64,000 bases of DNA from Rosettibacter sp037481715. GTDB lineage: Bacteria; Bacteroidota; Ignavibacteria; Ignavibacteriales; Melioribacteraceae. Each line of letters starts with the position of its first letter. Within the stretch, counting starts at the first letter, position 1. Below, in pieces: positions 18,808 through 25,961 of the stretch. Location of the stretch: positions 434,001 to 498,000 of the forward strand of contig JBBFLD010000001.1 of assembly GCA_037481715.1 (NCBI GenBank), in the 5' to 3' direction. A model generated the notes under the pieces. It was not told where the DNA came from, searched no databases, and saw nothing but the letters and a program-made list of their open reading frames with translations. A program made the translations under genes and the position numbers.

Positions 18808-19559
18808 AATCTTATATTCACATTATTTTCTTTTAGAAATTTTTTTAGTTCATTAATTCTTAATTCACCATAATGGAATAAACCGGCAGCAAGGCACGCA
18901 TCAACATTAGCAATTTTAAATGCATCAAGAAAATGTTCTTTTGAACCAGCACCTCCGCTTGCAATAACAGGAATTGTAACAGTATCAACTACTTTTTTTA
19001 AGAATTCGATATCATAGCCTTTGCGTGTTCCATCGTGGTCCATTGATGTCAATAAAATTTCACCTGCTCCAAGTTCATTTACTCTTTTGCACCATTGAAA
19101 CCCTTCGAGTTCTGTTTCTTCTTTGCCGCCTTTAATGAAAACTTTTTTTATTCCATTAACAACTTTAACATCAATAGCAGCTACAATTGCTTGTGAACCA
19201 AATTGTTTAGCTGCTTGAGTAATTAAATCTGGATTTCTTACAATTGAAGAGTTCAAAGAAACTTTATCAGCTCCTGCTTTCAATAATTCTTCAATATTAT
19301 CTAAAGAAGAAATTCCTCCCCCGACTGTAAAAGGGATTCTCAAAACTTTTGCAACATCTTTGACAAGTTCTATCAATGTTTTTCTTTTTTCTTCAGTAGC
19401 AGTTATATCAAGAAATACAAGCTCATCAGCACCTTCTTCATAATATCTTTGAGATAATTCAACTGCAGAACCTGCATCTTTTAGATTAACAAAATTTACT
19501 CCTTTTACAACTCTGCCGTTTTTAACATCAAGGCATGGTATGATGCGTTTAGCTACCAA
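18804..19559 (-). CDS. hisF: Imidazole glycerol phosphate synthase, cyclase subunit
   Basis: 251 residues, (beta-alpha)8 barrel. Uses ammonia from HisH to make imidazole glycerol phosphate and AICAR. The catalytic pair is in place: Asp11 (RIIPCLDV) and Asp130 (AAIDVKV). Phosphate-binding loops are FTVGGGI and ASGGAGS. The start must be TTG at 19559, giving the usual N-terminus (M)VAKRIIPCLD; it overlaps the hisA stop by 11 bp. Confidence 0.96.
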   Translation of the reverse strand: MVAKRIIPCLDVKNGRVVKGVNFVNLKDAGSAVELSQRYYEEGADELVFLDITATEEKRKTLIELVKDVAKVLRIPFTVGGGISSLDNIEELLKAGADKVSLNSSIVRNPDLITQAAKQFGSQAIVAAIDVKVVNGIKKVFIKGGKEETELEGFQWCKRVNELGAGEILLTSMDHDGTRKGYDIEFLKKVVDTVTIPVIASGGAGSKEHFLDAFKIANVDACLAAGLFHYGELRINELKKFLKENNVNIRL

Positions 19560-20268
19560 TTTTAATTAAATCCTCCAGTTTAATTTTGTTTTCGTAAATT
19601 GCTTTTCCTACAATTACTGCAAAAAGATTAATTTGTGAGAGCATTAAAATATCATGAAGCGAACCAATTCCACCCGATGCAATTAAATTTATATCTGGAA
19701 ATTGATTTATTATTTTCTCATAAAGTTCTTTATTGGAGCCGCTTAAAGTTCCATCACGACTTACATCTGTGCACAAAAATGTATCAATTCCAAGTTCAGA
19801 ACAATATTTAATATGTTCATAAATTGAAATGCTGCTTTCTTGAGTCCATCCTTTTATAAGAATTTTTTCTTTGTTTGAATCTATTGCAGCAATAAATTTT
19901 TCTTTCCCAAATTCATCGATAATTTTTTCGAATTGTGTCTTATTGGTAATTGAAAGAGAACCAATAATAATTTTATCAACTCCTGCTTCAATCAATTTTT
20001 TCACTTGTTCATGATTTCTTATTCCTCCGCCAAATTCAATTTTTAACTTTGTTTTTTCTTTAATCTGTTGAACTATTGAAAGAGTGCTGATATTTCCATC
20101 AACAGAAGCTGCAAGGTCAACTATATGTACCCATTTGAAACCGGCAGAATTATATCTTTCAGCAACTTCTAAAGGTGTTGTGTCGTAATAAGTTGCCTGA
20201 TTAAAGTCTCCTTTTCGCAGTCTTACAACTTTATTATTTAATATGTCAATTGCAGGAATGATTAACAT
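19549..20268 (-). CDS. hisA: ProFAR isomerase
   Basis: 239 residues, (beta-alpha)8 barrel paralogue of HisF. Isomerises ProFAR to PRFAR, the Amadori step of histidine synthesis. Catalytic Asp8 lies in IIPAIDIL and the second Asp in AAIDSNK; phosphate loops are EFGGGIRN and IASGGIGS. The frame has a clear ATG inside the end of hisH (7-bp overlap) and its stop lies inside hisF. Length matches the family (about 240-245). Confidence 0.95.
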   Translation of the reverse strand: MLIIPAIDILNNKVVRLRKGDFNQATYYDTTPLEVAERYNSAGFKWVHIVDLAASVDGNISTLSIVQQIKEKTKLKIEFGGGIRNHEQVKKLIEAGVDKIIIGSLSITNKTQFEKIIDEFGKEKFIAAIDSNKEKILIKGWTQESSISIYEHIKYCSELGIDTFLCTDVSRDGTLSGSNKELYEKIINQFPDINLIASGGIGSLHDILMLSQINLFAVIVGKAIYENKIKLEDLIKIGS

Positions 20269-20849
20269 TTTTCAATAAAATTCCTTAATACTTTTAATCC
20301 ATTGCTACCAGATTTTTCAGGGTGAAATTGAATTCCGTAAAAATTATCTTTTTCACATGCAGCTGAAAAATCAACATCATAATTTGATTTTGCTATTGTG
20401 TAATCATTTAATGGGACATAATATGAATGAGCAAAATAAAAGTAAGAATTGTTTTCAATGCCATCAAACAATTTGCTTTGTTTGATTATTTCAACTTTGT
20501 TCCAGCCCATGTGCGGGACTTTAACTTTTTTTGTATCAAACATTTCTGTAGTTGTATTTATTATGCCAAGACAAGTTACATTTCCTTCAATTGATTTATC
20601 GCACAGAATTTGCATGCCGAGACAAATTCCCAGCAAAGGTTTTTTTATTATTCTAAGCATTGTAAACAAATTTAGAAGGTGCAATTTTTTTACAGCAAAT
20701 GATGCTTCGCCTACACCAGGAAAAATAATTTTTTCACATTTCAGCAAATCACTTTCTTTGTTTGTAACAATGAAATCTGTTGTTATATCGCTTATTGCAT
20801 TAACCACAGATTGAATATTGCCGGCGCCATAATCAATTACTGCAATCAT
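20262..20849 (-). CDS. hisH: Imidazole glycerol phosphate synthase, glutamine amidotransferase subunit
   Basis: 195 residues, class I glutamine amidotransferase that supplies ammonia to HisF. The triad is visible: nucleophile Cys76 (LGICLGMQIL), His176 and Glu178 (FHPEKSG). The N-terminus IAVIDYGAGNIQSV is the family signature. Overlaps hisB by 4 bp and hisA by 7 bp. Confidence 0.95.
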   Translation of the reverse strand: MIAVIDYGAGNIQSVVNAISDITTDFIVTNKESDLLKCEKIIFPGVGEASFAVKKLHLLNLFTMLRIIKKPLLGICLGMQILCDKSIEGNVTCLGIINTTTEMFDTKKVKVPHMGWNKVEIIKQSKLFDGIENNSYFYFAHSYYVPLNDYTIAKSNYDVDFSAACEKDNFYGIQFHPEKSGSNGLKVLRNFIEKC

Positions 20850-21727
20850 AATTTCCCTTTTGTTGATGGTAAAAATCCTTTTGCTCTAAAATCTATTCTG
20901 CAGGCTTCGTTTAATGCTTTTGCAAATGCTTTAAATATCGATTCAATTTTATGATGGTCATTCTTCCCTTCGGCTTTAATGTAGATATTTGCCATTAATC
21001 CAATTGTAAGTCCGCGGAAAAATTCTTCTGTTAATTCTGTTGGAAATTCTCCAACCTTTTCTCTTTGAAATTTGCAATTAAAATTGAGATAACTTCTTCC
21101 ACTCAAATCAATCGCACATTGAGCAATTGAATCGTCCATTGGCAGCATATATCCAAATCTTTTGATTCCTTTTTTATCCCCAAGTGCTTTTCTTAATGCT
21201 TCTCCAAGTGCAATTCCTGTGTCTTCAACTGTATGATGTTCATCAATATTTAAATCTCCTTTTACTTGAATTGTTAAATTCAAATTTGCGTGTCTGGCAA
21301 TTTGTTCAAGCATATGATTGAAAAAACCAATTCCTGTTTCTATGTCAGCTTTTCCTTCACCATCAAGTTCAAGTTTTATAGTAATATCAGTTTCTTTTGT
21401 CTTTCTGATAACTTCAGCTGCACGCAAATTTTTAATAATCTTTTCAACAGCTTCTTCGATATTTTTTATTTTGTTTTTTGAAATAACAATTTTTTTATCA
21501 GAAGGTTTTCCATCAACTCCAATTTCGAGTAAGTCAATTTTGTTTTTAACAGAATTAATTTTAATTCCTTCCAGTTTCAAAACATTAAGAATTACCGGGT
21601 CAATTTCTTCTTTATCAGCAAAGATTTGAAACGAATATTCTGATAATTTCTTTAATGAACTTATCAAACCTTTTGCTTTTTTACTTGCAGGATTAAATAA
21701 CTCTGAATTAATAAAAACTTTTTTCAT
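20846..21727 (-). CDS. hisB: Imidazoleglycerol-phosphate dehydratase with a non-standard N-terminal extension
   Basis: 293 residues; the dehydratase core alone is about 190. Residues 105-293 are a complete IGPD with its Mn-binding His motifs: FFNHMLEQIARH (about 136-146), DEHHTVEDTG (162-171) and KNDHHKIES (255-263). Residues 1-104 have no counterpart in ordinary single-function HisB. They resemble a shrunken HAD phosphatase as in bifunctional HisB (VFINSELF in the place of FIDRDGT, then helices and a KPSDKKI segment), but the Asp nucleophile is absent. The extension is thus probably a relic or a structural domain, and histidinol phosphatase activity is not expected from it. The frame is continuous, with 4-bp overlaps on both sides. 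Confidence 0.93.
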   Translation of the reverse strand: MKKVFINSELFNPASKKAKGLISSLKKLSEYSFQIFADKEEIDPVILNVLKLEGIKINSVKNKIDLLEIGVDGKPSDKKIVISKNKIKNIEEAVEKIIKNLRAAEVIRKTKETDITIKLELDGEGKADIETGIGFFNHMLEQIARHANLNLTIQVKGDLNIDEHHTVEDTGIALGEALRKALGDKKGIKRFGYMLPMDDSIAQCAIDLSGRSYLNFNCKFQREKVGEFPTELTEEFFRGLTIGLMANIYIKAEGKNDHHKIESIFKAFAKALNEACRIDFRAKGFLPSTKGKL

Positions 21728-22773
21728 AAAATCTCATTCAGCTTTTCAAGAAATAAATTGTTTTCTTCGGGAGTTCCAATTGTAACTCTCAAATAACCAG
21801 CAAAGTTAAATTGATTACTTCTGTCACGAATAATTATTTTATTTTTTTCGAGATAACTATAAACTACTTTTGGATTTTCTACCTTAAAAGAAATAAAATT
21901 TGAATCAGAAGGCAATACATTTAATATTTTTTTGTTCGATTTTAATGATGCATAAACTCTTTCTCTTTCTTGTAAAATCATTTTAATGTATTGATTTCTT
22001 TTTTCGATATTTTGAAGTGCTTTTGCAACAGCTTGTGCAGTAAGTTTGCTGATATTGTAAGGCAATTTTATCTTGAAAAAAATATTAATGATTTCTTTTG
22101 ATGCTGCACAAAAACCGCATCTAACTCCAGCCATTCCCCATGCTTTTGAAAATGTTCTCATTACAATCAGATTTGGTAGTTCATTTGTGTATTTTATTAA
22201 ACCTTCATCCTGAGCAAAATCAATATAAGCTTCGTCCACAAGCACAATGAGATTTAATTTTTTTGTCAGCTCAAGAATTTTTTCTTTATCAAGCAAGTTT
22301 GCAGTCGGATTATTAGGAGAACATAAAAATAAAATTTTTGTATTCTTATTTACTGCTTTTTCAATTGCATTTGAATCAATATTAAAATCGTTTGTAAGAG
22401 GAACATTTATCACCTCAACATCATTAATATCACATGCAACTTTATACATTCCGTAAGTTGGTTCACAAACAATAACATTATCAATTGAAGGCTGGCAAAA
22501 AATTCTGATGGTTAAATCAATTATTTCATCTGAACCAACTCCAAAAAATAAATTATCAACTGGAATATTTAATAACTTGCTTACACCTTCTCTCATTTGC
22601 TTTTGATATGGGTCGGGATAACGATTCACATTTGTAAATTCATCATCAGGCAAAACTGTACCAAAACTGTTTTCGTTTGCATCAAGAAGAATTCCTTCGC
22701 TGTGCGATTGACGCGCAGAAGTGTAAGGTTTCAGTTGAAGTATATTTTTTCTAACCAGATTATTTATATCCAT
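21724..22773 (-). CDS. hisC: Histidinol-phosphate aminotransferase
   Basis: 349 residues from the ATG at 22773, which has AAGGA six bases upstream; a TTG two codons earlier has no such spacing. Fold-type I PLP enzyme converting imidazole acetol phosphate to histidinol phosphate with glutamate. The PLP Lys is in RTFSKAWGMAGVRCGF; other motifs are LDANEN, GSDEIIDLTIR, CSPNNPT and VDEAYIDF. The start lies 14 bp inside the end of hisD and the stop overlaps hisB by 4 bp. Confidence 0.95.
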   Translation of the reverse strand: MDINNLVRKNILQLKPYTSARQSHSEGILLDANENSFGTVLPDDEFTNVNRYPDPYQKQMREGVSKLLNIPVDNLFFGVGSDEIIDLTIRIFCQPSIDNVIVCEPTYGMYKVACDINDVEVINVPLTNDFNIDSNAIEKAVNKNTKILFLCSPNNPTANLLDKEKILELTKKLNLIVLVDEAYIDFAQDEGLIKYTNELPNLIVMRTFSKAWGMAGVRCGFCAASKEIINIFFKIKLPYNISKLTAQAVAKALQNIEKRNQYIKMILQERERVYASLKSNKKILNVLPSDSNFISFKVENPKVVYSYLEKNKIIIRDRSNQFNFAGYLRVTIGTPEENNLFLEKLNEIL

Positions 22774-24052
22774 CTTCAATCCTTATTTTGATTGCATTTG
22801 CATGTGCCTGCAGTCCTTCAGTTTCTGCAAGTGATATTACTGTTTCTGCAATTTTATTTAATCCATCTTTGGATAATTTCTGAAAAGTAATTGATTTCAT
22901 AAAAGAATCCACACTAACTCCGCTGTAAGATTTTGCATATCCATAAGTTGGCAAAGAATGATTTGTTCCGGAAGCATAATCTCCAGCACTTTCTGGAGAA
23001 TAATTTCCAATAAATACAGAACCAGCATTAACAATTTTATTTATGAATTTATTGTAATTCTTAACAGCTAAAATCAAATGTTCAGGTGCATATTTATTAC
23101 TAATTTCAATTGCTTCGTCAAGATTTTGAACAAGAATAATTCTCGAATTATTGAGAGATTTTTCTGCAATTAATTTTCTTGGCATCAATTGAATCTGATT
23201 TTTCAAATCAATTAAAACCTGCTCTGCTAAGTTCTTGCTTGTTGTTACCAAAATTACTTGAGAATCTTCACCATGTTCTGCTTGTGAAAGTAAGTCAGCA
23301 GCAACAAATGAACTGACTGCAGATTCGTCTGCAATAATTAAAACCTCACTTGGACCTGCAGGCATATCAATTGCACAACCATCAGGGTCAATGCTTACCA
23401 ATGTTTTAGCTGCTGTCACATATTGATTTCCTGGACCAAAAATTTTATCTACTTTTTTTACATCCTCGGTTCCATAAGCCATCATTGCAATTGAATGAGC
23501 TCCGCCTATTTTATAAAATTCGTCAACTTCACAAATTCTTGATGCAAATGCTAATGCAGGATTAATTTCATTTTTAACAGGCGAACAAACAACTACACGC
23601 TTACATCCAGCTATTTTTGCAGGTATACCTAACATCAGCATTGTAGAAACTAAAATTGCACTTCCTCCTGGAATATATAATCCAACATTTTCAATGGGAA
23701 CAGATTTTCTCCAGCATTTGATTCCCTGCATGGTTTCAATTTCATAGTCATTTCTTTTCTGCATTTCATGGAACTTGAAAATATTATCAGCTGCCGTTAA
23801 AATTGCTTTACGAACATCTTTAGATAATTTTTTTTCTGCATTCAATAATTCATTTTTACTTGCAAGAATATTTTCTCTTTTCAATCCATCAAATTTTTTA
23901 GCATAACTGATTACTGCTTTTTTCCCTTTCTTCTTTACATTTTGAAGTATTGGCTGAACTTGTTCATAAATCTCTGCAGTTTTTATTGCAGGACGACTTA
24001 ACAACTTTTCAATTTGTTTGCTGGTGAGATTTTTGTAATCAATGATTTTCAT
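22760..24052 (-). CDS. hisD: Histidinol dehydrogenase
   Basis: 430 residues (family about 430). Zinc-dependent NAD enzyme for the last two oxidations to L-histidine. Visible motifs include NVGLYIPGGSA, IDMPAGPSEVLIIADE, the Zn/catalytic region LLSQAEHGEDSQ, APEHLIL and GDYASGTNHSLPTYGYA. The 4-bp ATGA overlap with hisG indicates coupled translation. No odd features. Confidence 0.96.
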   Translation of the reverse strand: MKIIDYKNLTSKQIEKLLSRPAIKTAEIYEQVQPILQNVKKKGKKAVISYAKKFDGLKRENILASKNELLNAEKKLSKDVRKAILTAADNIFKFHEMQKRNDYEIETMQGIKCWRKSVPIENVGLYIPGGSAILVSTMLMLGIPAKIAGCKRVVVCSPVKNEINPALAFASRICEVDEFYKIGGAHSIAMMAYGTEDVKKVDKIFGPGNQYVTAAKTLVSIDPDGCAIDMPAGPSEVLIIADESAVSSFVAADLLSQAEHGEDSQVILVTTSKNLAEQVLIDLKNQIQLMPRKLIAEKSLNNSRIILVQNLDEAIEISNKYAPEHLILAVKNYNKFINKIVNAGSVFIGNYSPESAGDYASGTNHSLPTYGYAKSYSGVSVDSFMKSITFQKLSKDGLNKIAETVISLAETEGLQAHANAIKIRIEDGYK

Positions 24053-24918
24053 AATATCATATTTTCAATTGGTAAAAGTAAAATTCCAGAAGCACCTGCT
24101 TTTTTTAATTCCTGATAAATTAACCAGAACTGCTCAGCTGGAATTACTGCATGAACTGCGACCATAGTAGGATCAGCAAGTGGTAATATTGTAGGACTTT
24201 TCAATGAAGGAATAATTTTTTCAATCTCTTCGAGTGCACTTTTTGGTGCATTCATCATTAAATATTTTGAAGTTTTGGCATTGAGTGCAGAATCAATTCG
24301 AACTAGCAGCTGATTAAGTAATGAATTTTTATTTCCATCACTAACAAGATTTTTATTTTTAATCAAAACAGCTTCCGAAGAAAAAACATCAAAAGATTTT
24401 TTTAATTTGTTAAGTTTTAATGTATTGCCTGTTGAAACGAGGTCGCAAATAACATCTGCAACACCAAGCGATGGTGCAATTTCGACTGAACCGCTGATTT
24501 CTACAATTGTAGCTTTGATGTTATTCTCATCAAGAAATTTTTTCAACAGATTTGGGTATGATGTTGCTATTCTTTTCCCATTCAGCTCGGAAATATTATT
24601 CAATGTTTTATTCTCTGGTATTGCAAGGGATAGATTACATTTACCGTATCCCAGTTTTCTAATTACTTCTACATCAGCATTTCTTTCATACAAAACATCT
24701 TCACCAACTATTCCAATATCTGCAACTCCATCACTAACATATTCAGGAATATCATCATCCCTTAAGAATAAAATATCAAGTTCGAAATTTCGGGTTGTTA
24801 TTATTAATCTTTCAGAATAGTCTTCAATATCAAGGCCGCAGTTTCTTAATAATTGAAGAGATTTATCAGTTAATCTTCCTCGTTTTTGTAAAGCTAATTT
24901 TAAATTTCCATTTAACAT
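24049..24918 (-). CDS. hisG: ATP phosphoribosyltransferase, long form
   Basis: 289 residues, so it is the long HisG with its own regulatory domain and needs no HisZ. First and committed step of histidine synthesis. Catalytic part about 1-210: ALQKRGRLTDKSLQLL and the PRPP loop VADVICDLVSTGNTLK. The C-terminal ACT-like domain (about 215-289: ADPTMVAVHAVIPAEQFW) normally binds histidine for feedback inhibition. It is the first structural gene, 18 nt after the U tract of the attenuator terminator, so the operon has both feedback control and attenuation. Confidence 0.96.
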   Translation of the reverse strand: MLNGNLKLALQKRGRLTDKSLQLLRNCGLDIEDYSERLIITTRNFELDILFLRDDDIPEYVSDGVADIGIVGEDVLYERNADVEVIRKLGYGKCNLSLAIPENKTLNNISELNGKRIATSYPNLLKKFLDENNIKATIVEISGSVEIAPSLGVADVICDLVSTGNTLKLNKLKKSFDVFSSEAVLIKNKNLVSDGNKNSLLNQLLVRIDSALNAKTSKYLMMNAPKSALEEIEKIIPSLKSPTILPLADPTMVAVHAVIPAEQFWLIYQELKKAGASGILLLPIENMIL

Positions 24919-24936
24919 TTTTTTACTCCATATAAT

Positions 24937-24964
24937 AAAAAACCCCGACTAAGCGCCGGGGTTT
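24937..24964 (-). terminator. Attenuator terminator hairpin of the his operon
   Basis: Intrinsic terminator: 8-bp stem AAACCCCG/CGGGGTTT, 9-nt loop and an uninterrupted run of six U on the minus strand, ending 18 nt before the hisG ATG. Part of its upstream arm is shared with the antiterminator pairing, which makes it conditional. Confidence 0.93.
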
Positions 24965-25050
24965 GTTTATAAAATTTATTAATTAATTTAAAGTATACCG
25001 GCGCTTCTATTAAGAAGTAAATGATGATGATGGTTAAGATGGTATACTTT
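24937..25050 (-). promoter_or_regulatory. Histidine operon attenuator (four-region leader RNA)
   Basis: Minus-strand leader RNA with four segments. Region 1 AAAGTATACC (25041-25050) pairs perfectly with GGTATACTTT in region 2 (24990-24999). AAGCGCCGG in region 2 (24998-25006) pairs perfectly with CCGGCGCTT in region 3 (24951-24959). Region 3 (24957-24964) also forms the terminator stem AAACCCCG/CGGGGTTT with region 4 (24940-24947), followed by a U6 run. Region 1 lies 5' of the His-codon run, within reach of a ribosome stalled there, and region 2 begins about 15 nt after it. This is the geometry needed for stalled ribosomes to favour antitermination. The structure is read directly; regulation is inferred from classic his attenuation. 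Confidence 0.93.
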
Positions 25051-25059
25051 TGTTTTCAT
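24988..25059 (-). CDS. hisL: Histidine operon leader peptide
   Basis: A 23-codon frame, ATG at 25059 to TAA at 24988, with five His codons including four in a row (codons 7 and 10-13: HLNHHHHLL). An AGGA ribosome site sits 8 nt before the ATG. The chance of four tandem His codons in a short, ribosome-site-equipped frame exactly where an attenuator needs them is very low. The peptide itself is presumably without function; its translation senses charged tRNA-His. Longer His runs (seven) are known in E. coli hisL. Confidence 0.92.
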   Translation of the reverse strand: MKTKVYHLNHHHHLLLNRSAGIL

Positions 25060-25081
25060 TTAAAATTCCTAATTTTGTTTG

Positions 25082-25112
25082 CAAATCTAAAAAATTTGAT
25101 TTAAGAAACAAA
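25082..25112 (-). promoter_or_regulatory. Bacteroidetes-type promoter of the his operon
   Basis: On the minus strand TTTG (25109-25112), exactly 19 bp, then TAGATTTG (25082-25089). This is a full match to the -33/-7 consensus TTTG-N19-21-TAnnTTTG of the Bacteroidetes primary sigma factor. Transcription would begin near 25075, about 15 nt before the leader ATG, giving a leader RNA that contains all four attenuator segments. Confidence 0.8.
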
Positions 25113-25127
25113 AATATTTTTTTAGAA

Positions 25128-25961
25128 ATGTATTGTTATTTCGTTTCAGATTTACACGGTAAGACTGATAAATATCAAATACTATTTAATTCAATTCTAA
25201 TTGAAAAACCTGATATAGTTCTGATTGGTGGTGATTTACTTCCTCATTATACAATAAAAAATTTTGTTGCTACTTTTTTAAAACCTGAGCTGGATAAATT
25301 GAAACAAAAATTAAAAGATAAATATCCGCACATTTTGATTATTCCTGGCAATAATGATCCAAAATCGGAGGAAGCACAATTAATTAGTCTTGAAAAAGAA
25401 AAACTCTGTTTGTATCTACACTTTAAAAAAATAGAAATAGATGAATATAAATTTTTTGGTTATGCTTATTCTCCTCCTTCTCCTTTTTTACTTAAAGACT
25501 GGGAAAAATATGATATAACTCGAAATACTGGGATTGGATGTATTTCTCCTGAACATGGAATACGCACAATAGAAATACCAGATTCAGAAAAGAAATATTC
25601 TACAATTAAAAATGATTTAGAAACTTTTGCCGAGAAAGAAGAAAACACTAATACAATTTTTTTATTCCATGCACCGCCATACAAAACAAATCTTGATAGA
25701 GCTGCACTTGATGGGAAAAAAATTGATAATATTGAAATAGATGTTCATGTGGGAAGTAAAGCAATTAGAAATTTCATTGAAAATTTTCAGCCGTATTTAA
25801 CATTACATGGTCATATTCACGAATCTTCAAGATTAACAGGCAGCTGGAAAGACAAAATTGGCAACACACATTGTTTTAGTGCTGCGCATGATGGAAAAGA
25901 ATTAGCAATTGTAAAATTTCACTTAGAAAATCTTGATAATGCCTATCGTGAATTAATTTGA
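25128..25961 (+). CDS. Calcineurin-like metallophosphoesterase
   Basis: 277 residues from the ATG at 25128; a longer frame from 25050 would overlap the his promoter and has a poor N-terminus. All metal-binding motifs of the calcineurin-like fold are present: SDLHG (about 7-11), GGDLL, GNND, FHAPP and HGHIHES. Such enzymes hydrolyse phosphomono- or diesters with two metal ions; the substrate cannot be predicted. No signal peptide, so it is cytoplasmic. It is divergent from the his operon, and its last 9 bp overlap the 3' end of the convergent gene downstream. Confidence 0.88.
   Translation: MYCYFVSDLHGKTDKYQILFNSILIEKPDIVLIGGDLLPHYTIKNFVATFLKPELDKLKQKLKDKYPHILIIPGNNDPKSEEAQLISLEKEKLCLYLHFKKIEIDEYKFFGYAYSPPSPFLLKDWEKYDITRNTGIGCISPEHGIRTIEIPDSEKKYSTIKNDLETFAEKEENTNTIFLFHAPPYKTNLDRAALDGKKIDNIEIDVHVGSKAIRNFIENFQPYLTLHGHIHESSRLTGSWKDKIGNTHCFSAAHDGKELAIVKFHLENLDNAYRELI

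Noticed and set aside
20449..20814. 121-residue plus-strand frame opposite hisH
   Set aside because: Antisense to a well-supported his gene, no ribosome site and no recognisable protein features.
24407..24820. 137-residue plus-strand frame opposite hisG
   Set aside because: Antisense shadow of hisG; the apparent composition reflects the complementary codons.
25050..25127. N-terminal extension of the metallophosphoesterase
   Set aside because: It would overlap the his leader start and the his promoter, and the metallophosphoesterase motif SDLHG normally lies close to the N-terminus, as with the ATG at 25128.
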